Shown here: piece after piece, positions 18,733 through 27,211 of the stretch
Layout of the letters: each line of letters begins with the position of its first letter
How positions within the stretch are numbered: position 1 is the stretch's first letter
Source of the DNA: Bacteroidales bacterium KA00344
GTDB lineage: Bacteria; Bacteroidota; Bacteroidia; Bacteroidales; Bacteroidaceae
Length of the DNA stretch: 64,000 nucleotides
Reading direction: 5' to 3'
Assembly (NCBI GenBank): GCA_001552765.1
Contig: KQ959425.1
Location: 81,350-145,349, forward strand
Program-made: the position numbers and the translations under genes
The notes under the pieces: generated by a model
Databases searched by the model: none
What the model saw: only the letters and a program-made list of their open reading frames with translations
Told to the model about the DNA's origin: nothing

Positions 18733-18779
18733 AAACATCTCCATCACAAGGTAAGACTTCGCTTGTGATGGAGATGTTT
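18733..18779 (-). terminator. mlaD operon terminator
   Basis: A perfect 18-base inverted repeat (AAACATCTCCATCACAAG at 18733-18750 with 18762-18779) and an 11-base loop, about 85 bases after the mlaD stop. The minus-strand continuation TGTTATTTGT is T-rich. Confidence 0.7.
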
Positions 18780-18863
18780 AGAGATGCATATTTTTGAAAG
18801 TTTACTGCTTAGGAGACTGTATTATATGCAAAAGATACAACGCAAAACAACTGCCTTACACTA

Positions 18864-19787
18864 TTATTTATCCTTTCTTCCAAATATTGAAAAGTGTACA
18901 TAACGTTTGGGATGAGCCTTGATATTTGTCATCAATGAGTCCGCACTCACCACAGCTGAATTTAAATTGTAATATAGCGATGGGTCGTTCATCATCAATC
19001 CGAGCGTACTTTCCTTACTGTTCAAACGATCCGTCACATGCTGAACGTTTGCCAACGTCCTATCCACTTTCGACATTGTACTTGCCACGTCGATTGCTGC
19101 AAGGTTCGACGTCAGTCTTGACGTATTATCCAAGGTCGTGTTTGCCTTATCCAACGCAGTATTTGTCTTGTTGATCATTCCCGGAATTGTGGCATTAATT
19201 TTAGCCATCACAGTGTTAAGATTGCTCGTGGTTGTAGTTAGATTAGAAGATATTCTCTGCATATTGTGTATCGATTGTGCAATCGCGGGATCACTCAGAA
19301 GGGTATTGATATTAGAAATAATGCTGTCTATCTTCGGAATCATCGCTTCTACGGTAGGAACAAACTTCGCTACTGCGCCTATCATTCCTTCGACAATGGC
19401 TCCGGGAATTGTGTCACCCGGCTCAACATAAGCACATGAATTTGAAGCTAATACAAGATTAACTTTCACGTTTCCCATTAAGTCGGTTTCTATTTCAGCT
19501 GACGAGCCCTGTGGGATACGCAAATTCTTGTCAGCATCAACTTTGACAATCACTCCTTTTTTACCTGTGTAATCGTAATCTATTTTTTTCACTACACCAA
19601 TCTGATAACCGTTGGCATAAATCGGGGTGGAGACCGCCAATCCGCTGATATCGGCAAAACGAACATAGTATGGTTTATCACTGGAGAATATGGATACCCC
19701 CTTTAGAAAATTCAATCCAAAGAATAATAGCACGATTCCAACTATGGCAACGATGGCTATTTTAACCTCATTTGTAAAAAACTTCAT
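18864..19787 (-). CDS. mlaD: MlaD-family (MCE domain) lipid transport protein
   Basis: A 307-residue protein with one N-terminal membrane anchor (about residues 8-28: IAIVAIVGIVLLFFGLNFL) and an MCE domain at about 38-115 (VRFADISGLAVSTPIYANGYQIGVVKKI). A long coiled-coil or helical tail of repeated Asn/Thr-rich segments (NTALDKANTTLDNTS) follows. MCE proteins form rings that carry phospholipids across the periplasm with an ABC transporter; the MlaE and MlaF partners are not next to it here. It is 24 bases downstream of an amidase gene on the same strand, and the two probably form an operon. Confidence 0.88.
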   Translation of the reverse strand: MKFFTNEVKIAIVAIVGIVLLFFGLNFLKGVSIFSSDKPYYVRFADISGLAVSTPIYANGYQIGVVKKIDYDYTGKKGVIVKVDADKNLRIPQGSSAEIETDLMGNVKVNLVLASNSCAYVEPGDTIPGAIVEGMIGAVAKFVPTVEAMIPKIDSIISNINTLLSDPAIAQSIHNMQRISSNLTTTTSNLNTVMAKINATIPGMINKTNTALDKANTTLDNTSRLTSNLAAIDVASTMSKVDRTLANVQHVTDRLNSKESTLGLMMNDPSLYYNLNSAVVSADSLMTNIKAHPKRYVHFSIFGRKDK

Positions 19788-19811
19788 ATTAATTTATCTG
19801 TCTGAATAATT

Positions 19812-21074
19812 TTATCGATTAGCTTTAAACTCTCTGATTCCCTCATTCACGTCTATCTTCTTGCCACCCTTGAATGCTATGATAAAACATTCGGGGAACT
19901 GTTCCAGAATTTGTTTGCGTAAACGATAGATTTCATTATAGTTATTGCTGGCACCGTAAGTATATTTTCTAAAATTGTTTTCCTCATAGAACTCACAGCC
20001 TTTCAACCCCTTAAAATTCTCGTCATCCTCTTTCAGCAACTGTCTGCTCACTAAAATCTGCACTTTGAAAACCGGTTTGCTCTCATCCGTGCTGCTTTTA
20101 GTCGAGACGATTTTATTGTCTTTCACATTGCCCTCAAGGGGTTTGCTCGATGCTTGTGCTTTTTTGTCAGGATTTGAAGTTGTCTGTAATGGGGTCTGCT
20201 CTTCTGTTTGTGGCAAAGGTTTCGGCTGTTCCACCGGCACCATTTGTGCTTTGCGATAGGCTTTGCCGTTACGGTAAGGCACTTTTATGTTATCATCATA
20301 TTTATTCAGATAACGTATAAACGCATTGTACATTCCCTTTGTATAGAGTTCGTAGCCGGTATCAGAATTTAGAAATTGCTCCTCATCCGGAGTCGAAATA
20401 AAACCAAGTTCCAGTAATATTGCCGGCATGGAAGTAAGTCTAAGAACGGCAAGGTTATTTTGGTGCGACCCTCCATTCTTACGCCCGGTCGCCCTACACA
20501 CTTCTTGTTGCATCAGTCGAGACAGCTCAACGCTGCGTTCTCTGTTCTTGTCTGCAATAAACTCAAACATAATATCGCTCTCTACCGAGTTGGGGTTAAA
20601 ACCTTTATAGACGGTTTTATAGTCCTCCTCCAGATAGATAACCGAGTTTTCTCGCTTCGCCACGTCAAGGTTTTCCTTGATTCCTCTATCTCCGGTGTTT
20701 TGTCCTCTTCCCAATGTATAGCTTTGGAAACCATAACCCATGCGATGGTTTGGAAGAGCATTGATATGGACAGAAATAAACAAATCGGCCTGCTTTCTGT
20801 TGGCAAAGTCGGCCCTGTTTTTCAATGTAACAAAAACGTCTGTCTTTCTTGTATACAACACCTTAACGTCCGGACAATTTCTTTCGATCATCTTCCCCAG
20901 ACTTAATGCATATTTCAGCGTTAAATCTTTTTCATTGGAAATTGCCCCGCGCGCTCCAAAGTCTTTTCCTCCATGCCCGGCGTCGATAACAAGTGTAAAC
21001 CGGTTGTTGGCACCTTCAACTACAAGTGCAAACATCAGAAGCATTAATGAAAAAGAAAGGAACTTTTTACACAT
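19812..21074 (-). CDS. N-acetylmuramoyl-L-alanine amidase
   Basis: A 420-residue amidase_3 enzyme that cuts peptide stems from peptidoglycan glycan strands. After a signal peptide (MCKKFLSFSLMLLMF to VEG) the zinc motif IDAGHGGKDFGARG gives His34 and is followed by a Glu in the SNEKDLTLKYALSLG helix. SVHINALPN gives the second zinc His, and LLELGFIS carries the catalytic Glu. A charged Gln/Pro/Lys linker leads to a C-terminal domain of about 75 residues (FKVQILVS to the end) that looks SPOR-like and may bind denuded glycan. The longer frame from 21095 overlaps a -7 box, so ATG 21074 is preferred. mlaD follows by 24 bases. Confidence 0.9.
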   Translation of the reverse strand: MCKKFLSFSLMLLMFALVVEGANNRFTLVIDAGHGGKDFGARGAISNEKDLTLKYALSLGKMIERNCPDVKVLYTRKTDVFVTLKNRADFANRKQADLFISVHINALPNHRMGYGFQSYTLGRGQNTGDRGIKENLDVAKRENSVIYLEEDYKTVYKGFNPNSVESDIMFEFIADKNRERSVELSRLMQQEVCRATGRKNGGSHQNNLAVLRLTSMPAILLELGFISTPDEEQFLNSDTGYELYTKGMYNAFIRYLNKYDDNIKVPYRNGKAYRKAQMVPVEQPKPLPQTEEQTPLQTTSNPDKKAQASSKPLEGNVKDNKIVSTKSSTDESKPVFKVQILVSRQLLKEDDENFKGLKGCEFYEENNFRKYTYGASNNYNEIYRLRKQILEQFPECFIIAFKGGKKIDVNEGIREFKANR

Positions 21075-21092
21075 ACCAGAATGAATATTCCG

Positions 21093-21100
21093 CAAAATTA
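21093..21100 (-). promoter_or_regulatory. promoter -7 box of amidase-mlaD operon
   Basis: Reads TAATTTTG on the minus strand, about 18 bases before the chosen ATG at 21074. It overlaps the first codons of the longest open frame, which argues for the shorter protein. Confidence 0.5.
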
Positions 21101-21122
21101 GTGAAAAGAATCAGAAAGCCCT

Positions 21123-21506
21123 CTATAGGCCTTCAGTTTTATCATTTATTAAATATAATTCAACACCGGCACCGTCACAGTCGGCGCCCATAGGAGGGTT
21201 GAGTTTGGTTAGACAAACTTTAATTGAGCAGACTGCAGGCCAACGCTTCATCACCGATTTGCCTATACGGTAGGCAATATGTTCTACAAGGTTTGACGGT
21301 ATTGCCATCTCATCTTTTGCAAGCGTGTAAACCTCTGCATAATTCACCGTGTCTGTGACGTTGTCGCTGACCATAGCGGCCGACACATCAACCTGTATCC
21401 GTAGATTCAACTCATAGTCATTACCCGTCATACGTTCCTGCGCCTCCACACCATGAAAGGCATGAAAGCGCAGGTTTCGTAGATAAATATAACTGTCTTT
21501 CAACAT
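21123..21506 (-). CDS. folB: dihydroneopterin aldolase
   Basis: A 127-residue FolB: it starts YIYLRNLRFHAFHGVEAQER, the family N terminus with the HG-VxxxER signature. DTVNYAEVY carries the conserved Tyr, NLVEHIAYRIG the Glu-His segment, and SIKVCLTKLNPPM the catalytic Lys near the C terminus. It converts dihydroneopterin to hydroxymethyl-dihydropterin and glycolaldehyde in folate synthesis. Its ATG is 9 bases after the stop of nrdJ on the same strand, so the two are probably cotranscribed, linking folate and deoxynucleotide supply. Confidence 0.92.
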   Translation of the reverse strand: MLKDSYIYLRNLRFHAFHGVEAQERMTGNDYELNLRIQVDVSAAMVSDNVTDTVNYAEVYTLAKDEMAIPSNLVEHIAYRIGKSVMKRWPAVCSIKVCLTKLNPPMGADCDGAGVELYLINDKTEGL

Positions 21507-21515
21507 ATTATTGTT

Positions 21516-24089
21516 TTATCCGCAACGGCTGGCACCACAGTTGGTACAGATTAGGCATCCTTCTTGATAAACCAACGTTTCCTGACCACACACCGGACAA
21601 ATCTGCCCGGAAGCCTTACTGCCGTCTACAACATATTTCTTCAAAGCACGCTCTACACCGTTTTTCCATGTGTTAATACTTTCATCCTTAAGTTGCAAGG
21701 AGCCTACAAGCTTAATCACATAGTTGATAGGCATTCGGTAACGGAGCACGCCGGAGATGAGTTTGGCGTAGTTCCAATATTCCGGATTAAACTTTTCACT
21801 CAATCCTTCAACCGTTGTCTTATATCCTCGCTTGTTTTCAAACTGGAAATCATAGCGGTGGGTGTCGTCCTCATTGGTTTGTTTGATAATTTTTCCCTTC
21901 ACTATAGACTTGGGCAATACTATTCCTTCATCATCGTCCTGCAATCCCGTGAAAATCTCATACGGATATCCGTCGAGTAGTCCTACAAAGGCCACCCACT
22001 TTTCTTTGTTGTTCTGGAAACGAACAACGTCGCAGTCTAATTCTTTCGGGCGTACCTCCTGCACTGCCAATCGGTTTAAGGCGGGTACCGTGAGTGGTTC
22101 CGGAGCTTCTTTGTGTTCTTCTTTCTTCTTGTCCTTCTTAGACACGGAAATCATTACACCCGAACGACTTCCATCACGATATATGGTGCATCCCTTGCAT
22201 CCCGATCGCCAAGCCTCCACATAGAGCTTGTTGACTAAATCTTCGTCTACGTCATTGGGAAGGTTCACCGTAACCGAAATACTGTGGTCTACCCACTTTT
22301 GAATGGCTCCCTGCATACGCACCTTCATCAGCCAATCCACATCATTGGCTGTGGCCTTATAATAAGGTGAACGTGCCACAAGATCGTCAATCTCCTCCTG
22401 TGTATATTTTTTAGTGGTATCAATACCATTGATTTCCATCCATGTCAGGAATTTCTTGTGATAGACAATGTATTCTTCGAACGAATCACCCACCTCATCA
22501 ACAAAGTCCACATGGACGTCGGTGTCGTTGGGATTCACTTTTCGGCGACGCTTATAAACGGGCATAAACACAGGTTCAATGCCACTCGTGGTCTGTGTCA
22601 TCAGCGAAGTGGTGCCGGTTGGAGCGATGGTAAGACACGCGATATTGCGGCGTCCGTACTTCTTCATGTCCTCATAGAGTTGAGGATCAGCCTCTTTCAG
22701 TCGATTTATAAATGGATTGTTTTTCTCCCGATCAGCATCGTAGATTTCAAAAGCACCACGCTCGGCTGCCATCGTTACAGAGGAGCGATAGGCGCTCAAA
22801 GCTAAGGTCTTATGAACTTCAACCGAGAAATCAGTTGCCTCTTGGGTGCCATACCGTAGGCCCATTGCAGCCACCATATCGCCCTCAGCGGTGATTCCAA
22901 CTCCCGTACGACGTCCCATGCCGCTCTTGCGACGTATTTTCTCCCAAAGATAATGTTCCGTTGCTTTCACCTCCTCTGTCTGGGGGTCCACGCCTACCTT
23001 TGCAAGAATCATATCAATCTTCTCCATTTCCAAGTCCACAATGTCGTCCATGATACGTTGGGCGAGTTGTACGTGTTTCCGGAACTTGTCGAAATTGAAC
23101 GAGGCTTTATCCGTAAACGGATTGTCTACATAACTATATAGATTCAAGCTCAACAAGCGACAACTGTCGTAAGGACACAAGGGAATCTCACCACAAGGAT
23201 TGGTACTCACTGTTCGGAAGCCTAAATCAGCATAGCAATCAGGTATGCTCTCACGAATAATCGTATCCCAGAACAATACGCCCGGCTCTGCACTCTTCCA
23301 TGCATTGTGTACTATTTTCTCCCACAGTTTACGAGCGGAAATCTCTTTTTTCACCAAAGGCTTTTTGGCATCCAATGGGAATTGTTGTATATAAGGCTTG
23401 TCCTCTATAGTTGCTTCCATAAAGGCGTCGTCAATTTTCACGCTTACATTGGCTCCCGTAACTTTGCCCTCAGTCATCTTTGCGTCAATAAAGGCCTCTG
23501 AGTCCGGATGTTTAATACCCACTGACAACATCAAAGCCCCGCGACGACCATCCTGTGCCACTTCACGTGTAGAATTGCTGTATCGTTCCATAAAAGGCAC
23601 TAGACCCGTAGAAGTCAAGGCGGAGTTATTCACAGGACTGCCTTTCGGGCGGATTTGGCTCAAGTCATGGCCTACACCTCCTCGACGCTTCATCAGCTGC
23701 ACTTGTTCTTCGTCTATCTTCAAAATAGCACCATAGCTGTCGGCGTCACCATCCAAACCTATCACAAAACAATTGCTCAAAGATGCTACTTGATAACTGT
23801 TGCCAATACCTGTCATCGGACTTCCTGCCGGGACGACATAGCGGAAATGATCCAAGAGATCGAAAATCTCTTGTGCACTAAGTGGATTTTTATACTTCTT
23901 TTCGATGCGGGCAATTTCATTGGCAATACGCCAATGCATCTGTTCGGGTGAACTCTCATAGATATGGCCAAAGCTATCTTTTAAGGCATATTTATTCACC
24001 CACACTCTGGCGGCTAATTCATCACCGTCAAAATACTTCAACGACGCAGCAAACGCTTCGTCATAAGAGTAAATCTTTTGGTTTTCCAT
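21516..24089 (-). CDS. nrdJ: adenosylcobalamin-dependent (class II) ribonucleotide reductase
   Basis: An 857-residue class II reductase that makes deoxyribonucleotides using adenosylcobalamin as radical source. Recognisable segments are LSNCFVIGLDGDADSYG with the first redox cysteine, KRRGGVGHDLSQIRPKGSPV, STNPCGEIPLCPYDSCRLLSL with the active-site Cys and Glu (NPCGE), and NIACLTIAPTGTTSLMTQTTSGIEP. The last 25 residues are a zinc-ribbon-like tail with CPVCG and CTNCGASRCG, supplying the C-terminal cysteine pair. It needs B12, which fits the BtuB-like receptor about 8 kb away. folB is 9 bases downstream. Confidence 0.94.
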   Translation of the reverse strand: MENQKIYSYDEAFAASLKYFDGDELAARVWVNKYALKDSFGHIYESSPEQMHWRIANEIARIEKKYKNPLSAQEIFDLLDHFRYVVPAGSPMTGIGNSYQVASLSNCFVIGLDGDADSYGAILKIDEEQVQLMKRRGGVGHDLSQIRPKGSPVNNSALTSTGLVPFMERYSNSTREVAQDGRRGALMLSVGIKHPDSEAFIDAKMTEGKVTGANVSVKIDDAFMEATIEDKPYIQQFPLDAKKPLVKKEISARKLWEKIVHNAWKSAEPGVLFWDTIIRESIPDCYADLGFRTVSTNPCGEIPLCPYDSCRLLSLNLYSYVDNPFTDKASFNFDKFRKHVQLAQRIMDDIVDLEMEKIDMILAKVGVDPQTEEVKATEHYLWEKIRRKSGMGRRTGVGITAEGDMVAAMGLRYGTQEATDFSVEVHKTLALSAYRSSVTMAAERGAFEIYDADREKNNPFINRLKEADPQLYEDMKKYGRRNIACLTIAPTGTTSLMTQTTSGIEPVFMPVYKRRRKVNPNDTDVHVDFVDEVGDSFEEYIVYHKKFLTWMEINGIDTTKKYTQEEIDDLVARSPYYKATANDVDWLMKVRMQGAIQKWVDHSISVTVNLPNDVDEDLVNKLYVEAWRSGCKGCTIYRDGSRSGVMISVSKKDKKKEEHKEAPEPLTVPALNRLAVQEVRPKELDCDVVRFQNNKEKWVAFVGLLDGYPYEIFTGLQDDDEGIVLPKSIVKGKIIKQTNEDDTHRYDFQFENKRGYKTTVEGLSEKFNPEYWNYAKLISGVLRYRMPINYVIKLVGSLQLKDESINTWKNGVERALKKYVVDGSKASGQICPVCGQETLVYQEGCLICTNCGASRCG

Positions 24090-24129
24090 CAGTTGAATAG
24101 TAAATCTAATTTTTAGAATATGGTGAATG

Positions 24130-24137
24130 CAAAACTA
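24130..24137 (-). promoter_or_regulatory. promoter -7 box of nrdJ-folB operon
   Basis: Reads TAGTTTTG on the minus strand, with a TTG at 24160-24162 (22-base spacer). It is 41 bases before the start codon. Confidence 0.5.
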
Positions 24138-24211
24138 CAAAAGAATTTCTTAATTATGGCAATAATCTCAAGATTTTTAATCATAAAATTAACCTTTTTA
24201 GAAATTTTTCA

Positions 24212-24219
24212 TATCTTTG
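24212..24219 (+). promoter_or_regulatory. promoter -7 box of nitroreductase gene
   Basis: TATCTTTG fits the consensus, 22 bases before the ATG at 24241. Confidence 0.6.
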
Positions 24220-24240
24220 TAACAACAAAAATTTCCAAAA

Positions 24241-24981
24241 ATGAAAACTATAAACGAACGTCGGACTATTCGAAAATATTCTGAAAGAGACATTCCCAAC
24301 GATTTGTTGAACCGTCTGTTAGAACAAGCTGAGCGTACGCCCACTATGGGAAATCTGCAACTCTACAGCGTAGTGGTGACTCGAAATGCACAAATGAAAG
24401 CTAAACTTTCACCCGCACATTTCAATCAGCCAATGGTGAAAGAAGCTCCTGTGGTACTCACTTTCTGCGCAGATTTTCGCAGAACAACCCTTTGGGCAGA
24501 AGCAAGGGATGCGCATCCCGGATATGATAACTTCCTGAGTTTCATCAATGCCGCTACCGATGCCCTCCTTTATTGCCAAACATTCTGTAATCTCGCAGAA
24601 GAAGAAGGGCTTGGGACTTGTTTTCTTGGCACAACTGTATATATGCCACAACTAATTATAGACACTCTGAAACTTCCCCAGCTCGTATTCCCAGTTGCCA
24701 CCATCACACTTGGTTGGCCGGCGGAACAACCGGCTTTGAGCGACCGACTGCCTCTCAAAAGTATTGTCCACGAAGAGCACTATGAGGATTATACAACCGC
24801 TAAAATCGACGAATACTATAGTGAGAAAGAAGCCCTTCCTGAAAACAAGAAATTTGTTGAGATGAACAACACGAAGACACTGGCACAAATCTTTACCGAC
24901 ATCAGGTACACGAAGAAAGACAACGAAGCCATGTCAAACGGATTGTTGGATGCGCTCAAAAATCAGGGATTTCTCAAATAA
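24241..24981 (+). CDS. nitroreductase family flavoprotein (NfsA/FRP-like)
   Basis: A 246-residue NAD(P)H-dependent FMN reductase. The N terminus has the family FMN phosphate-binding run ERRTIRKYSERDI, then AERTPTMGNLQLYSVVV. VKEAPVVLTFCADFRRT lies mid-protein, and GLGTCFLGTTVY and LPQLVFPVATITLGWPAE form the second FMN-contacting part. The C-terminal tail (KKFVEMNNTKTLAQIFTDIRY) is the extension seen in NfsA-type enzymes, with Lys and Arg residues that may bind the nicotinamide phosphate. The physiological substrate is unknown; quinones, flavins and nitro compounds are usual. It is a single gene with its own promoter. Confidence 0.85.
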   Translation: MKTINERRTIRKYSERDIPNDLLNRLLEQAERTPTMGNLQLYSVVVTRNAQMKAKLSPAHFNQPMVKEAPVVLTFCADFRRTTLWAEARDAHPGYDNFLSFINAATDALLYCQTFCNLAEEEGLGTCFLGTTVYMPQLIIDTLKLPQLVFPVATITLGWPAEQPALSDRLPLKSIVHEEHYEDYTTAKIDEYYSEKEALPENKKFVEMNNTKTLAQIFTDIRYTKKDNEAMSNGLLDALKNQGFLK

Positions 24982-25211
24982 CACCATATCAAAGACAAAA
25001 ATCGGTTGTACACGAGCTCTGATAAAAGCTTCATGCTTATTCAGATGTTAATATAGAGCATCAGTTATAAGGCCAAGACAAGTTTTCGGAAACACTCTTT
25101 CACGGCTGTATATCAGCACATCAAACAAAGAACAAAACATTTTTAATGTTTGCAGTTAAGCGCTGCATAATTTAAATTTTAAACAAAAAGAGGAAAAAAG
25201 ATGTAAAAAGA
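24982..25211. other. intergenic gap before tRNA pair
   Basis: No gene is visible. A weak imperfect hairpin near 25018-25043 (CTGATAAAAGC with GCTTATTCAG) may end the nitroreductase transcript. Confidence 0.4.
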
Positions 25212-25243
25212 TTTGGTGGTGCAAAATAAAAGCTCTATCTTTG
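25212..25243 (+). promoter_or_regulatory. promoter of tRNA-Ser / tRNA-Glu unit
   Basis: TTTG (25212-25215), exactly 20 bases, then TATCTTTG (25236-25243). This is a near-ideal Bacteroidota promoter placed 50 bases before the first tRNA. Confidence 0.8.
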
Positions 25244-25293
25244 CAACCGCATTTCAAAAGAATGTAGCGAGGTTTACAATCCCACAACGGAAT

Positions 25294-25380
25294 GGAAGTT
25301 TGGGTGAGTGGCTGAAACCAGCAGTTTGCTAAACTGCCGTGCGCGTTAGCGTACCGGGGGTTCGAATCCCCCAGCTTCCG
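25294..25380 (+). tRNA. tRNA-Ser (GCT anticodon)
   Basis: An 87-base class II tRNA. The acceptor GGAAGTT pairs with AGCTTCC, and the discriminator is G. The anticodon stem GCAGT/ACTGC encloses loop TTGCTAA, so the anticodon is GCT and reads AGC/AGU serine codons. The long variable arm (CGTGCGCGTTAGCGTACC region) and T arm GGGGGTTCGAATCCCCC are clear. CCA is not encoded. Confidence 0.95.
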
Positions 25381-25401
25381 CAAGGATTTAAACTTTTTCT
25401 T

Positions 25402-25473
25402 GGTCGGTTCATCTAACGGTTAGGATACAAGATTCTCATTCTTGGCATAAGGGTTCGATTCCCTTACCGACTA
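25402..25473 (+). tRNA. tRNA-Glu (CTC anticodon)
   Basis: A 72-base tRNA 21 bases after tRNA-Ser. The acceptor GGTCGGT pairs with ACCGACT (first pair G-T), and the discriminator is A. The anticodon stem CAAGA/TCTTG encloses TTCTCAT, giving anticodon CTC for GAG codons. T arm AAGGGTTCGATTCCCTT. CCA is not encoded. A TTC-anticodon tRNA-Glu must be elsewhere in the genome to read GAA. Confidence 0.9.
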
Positions 25474-25483
25474 CAAGTAATGC

Positions 25484-25510
25484 ACGCAAGCCACAAGGCT
25501 TGCGTTTTTT
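25484..25510 (+). terminator. terminator of tRNA unit
   Basis: ACGCAAGCC (25484-25492) pairs with GGCTTGCGT (25497-25505), a 4-base loop, followed by six T. It ends the tRNA-Ser/tRNA-Glu transcript. Confidence 0.9.
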
Positions 25511-26032
25511 ATAGCCAAGTTTTGAAAACAAAGACTATTAACAATTTTAATATGCTTTGTTCTACAAACGCCAAACTCATTAAGGGTCGGCAACAAATAA
25601 CATGATATGGTACTATTGTGCATATTGGCTATATAGCGACAAAACTTTCGCAAAGGATGCAAAAACCTTAGATGGCGAAGCAATGGCTACCATACCATCA
25701 AACATAAGCTGGCCTTAATACGTTGCATTGCAAATGCAGACAAAGCATTTGAAGTCATGTATCACGTGCAGGAAAATGGCAGACAAACGGTGACGATGGA
25801 TAGATACCGTATGGATATTTGTGCTAACTCATTTTGTTGATCACTCTGTTCCGCCCCAAGCCGGCTGCTACCGGCTGACGTTCTACCTGCGACAAAAACA
25901 GATGGTCTTCACGTTGCCACTACAAAGACAGATACTGCAATGGCCGACATGGTCTCAACGCTATAGCTATCAAAGGTATGGCACACTCCAAAGGCCCACA
26001 AATACTTGCAGCCTGAAACAATTAAACAGATT
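25511..26032. other. gene-free gap before GNAT gene
   Basis: About 520 bases with no recognisable gene. An 86-codon frame at 25821-26081 overlaps the next gene and has unnatural composition. The stretch 25850-25960 has protein-like composition in one frame but is interrupted by a stop, and could be a remnant that I cannot identify. Confidence 0.4.
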
Positions 26033-26554
26033 ATGGAATACAAAAAAATATCAAGAAACTCAAACGACATTGACGAACTAAGAAGACTCTACTTAACGTC
26101 TTTTCCAAAAGAAGAAAGGATGGCATGGGACAGTTTGTTCCAACTCGCAAAATGGGAGGATGTAGATTTTCTGGCCTATTACAAAAATGACAAATTGGTT
26201 GGGGCTACCTACACCGTAAATCACGACCAACTCAGTTGGCTATTCTATTTTGCCGTTGTGCCGGAATTTCGCGGACAGGGAATAGGAACAAAGATACTCT
26301 CTTCTCTACTCGACGACTGCAGCGACCGTCGTCTGATGATTGACATTGAAGACCCAGAACAGCCTGCTAACAACACCCGCCAACGTATTCGACGCATTGG
26401 CTTCTATAAAAGAATGGGATTCAAAGACTACGGGATTAGGCAAACAGAAAAAAACATACGATATAACATCATGGCTCACGGCGGAAAAATCACGACGGAC
26501 AATTATAAAAATCTCATGAGAAAATATAAAAACTCTCTACAACAATCCGCATAA
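26033..26554 (+). CDS. GNAT-family N-acetyltransferase
   Basis: A 173-residue acetyltransferase. The core beta4-alpha3 segment is present as LFYFAVVPEFRGQGIGTKILSSLLDD, with the acetyl-CoA pyrophosphate loop (R/Q-x-x-G-x-G) in RGQGIG. RIGFYKRMGFKDYG is the usual beta5/beta6 region. The N terminus (SRNSNDIDELRRLYLTSFPKEER) matches a class of GNAT proteins of unknown substrate. ATG 26033 is chosen over an in-frame TTG at 26006. No promoter box is evident close by. The substrate cannot be told from the sequence. Confidence 0.8.
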   Translation: MEYKKISRNSNDIDELRRLYLTSFPKEERMAWDSLFQLAKWEDVDFLAYYKNDKLVGATYTVNHDQLSWLFYFAVVPEFRGQGIGTKILSSLLDDCSDRRLMIDIEDPEQPANNTRQRIRRIGFYKRMGFKDYGIRQTEKNIRYNIMAHGGKITTDNYKNLMRKYKNSLQQSA

Positions 26555-26693
26555 CACTTCTGCCACCGTCAGCACAATGCCTCTACTACTATCGGCATCA
26601 TGCTTCGCAACCCACTCTTTTCTGTCATAACATCAGTGTTTCACAATTATTCATGTTGTGACAGAGCTTTTGTCTATTTTGGAAAACTCAAAG

Positions 26694-27176
26694 TTATTTT
26701 GACTTATTTTTAGACCCCGGTTTTCTCCCCCGCTTTTTAGGCTTCTCTACAAGTACCGGATGCAACTCCAATTGTTGCATTTTGTACTCACGTGGCGTCA
26801 TGCCGTTAATTTTGTAAAAAGATGCGTAAAAAGATTGCCTGTTGGAGAATCCTACCATATCGGAAATCTCTTCCATCGTGAGATCCTTATAGCGTTTGTC
26901 AATAAGAATAGACATCGCTTCACGAATTCGATAGGAATTAACCAGCGAAGTGTAGTTCATGTGAAATCTGACATTCACCACCGCAGAGATATAGCGTGTG
27001 TTGGTGCCCAGATCTTCCGATAGGCGCTTGGCTGAATAATTCTTGTCTCGATACTTTTTCTGAATGATGATGATATCATTGATTCCGGCCTCAAGTTCAT
27101 CCATCATCTGCGGACTGACTAACGACCTATAAGAGGCCTCCTTTTCTTTAATTTTGCTGATATTATACTTTGCCAT
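26694..27176 (-). CDS. AraC-type regulator with AT-hook-like tail
   Basis: A 160-residue regulator. Residues about 40-140 form an AraC/XylS two-helix-turn-helix domain: YSAKRLSEDLGTNTRYISAVVN is the first unit, and LTMEEISDMVGFSNRQSFYASFYKINGMTPREYK is the second, with the family signature. There is no sugar-binding or receiver domain, only about 38 N-terminal residues. The C terminus (KPKKRGRKPGSKNKSK) is a basic tail with an RGRKPG core, as in AT-hook minor-groove binders. Related short proteins are cytoplasmic output domains of Bacteroidota regulators. ATG 27176 is used; a TTG at 27182 is two codons upstream. Its targets are unknown. Confidence 0.8.
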   Translation of the reverse strand: MAKYNISKIKEKEASYRSLVSPQMMDELEAGINDIIIIQKKYRDKNYSAKRLSEDLGTNTRYISAVVNVRFHMNYTSLVNSYRIREAMSILIDKRYKDLTMEEISDMVGFSNRQSFYASFYKINGMTPREYKMQQLELHPVLVEKPKKRGRKPGSKNKSK

Positions 27177-27211
27177 AACCAAGATATTGAATCAATTATT
27201 ATTACTTATCG

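Larger units (their letters stand above)
17663..18863. other. 1.2-kb gene-free region upstream of dnaA
   Basis: AT-rich, with no credible gene. It holds two copies of TGTGAAACATT (17824-17834 and 17889-17899, 65 bases apart), a copy of the composite 22-base repeat (18171-18348) and the mlaD terminator. I looked for the DnaA box TTATCCACA and found no perfect match on either strand, so an origin here is possible but unsupported. Confidence 0.5.

Noticed and set aside
18417..18734. 105-codon minus-strand frame as a gene
   Set aside because: No start signal or family match, rich in Phe, Cys and Leu, and it overlaps the mlaD terminator.
17663..18863. DnaA-box cluster
   Set aside because: No perfect TTATCCACA on either strand by eye, so no origin is called.
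25821..26081. 86-codon plus-strand frame before the GNAT gene
   Set aside because: It overlaps the GNAT gene in another frame and has unnatural composition.
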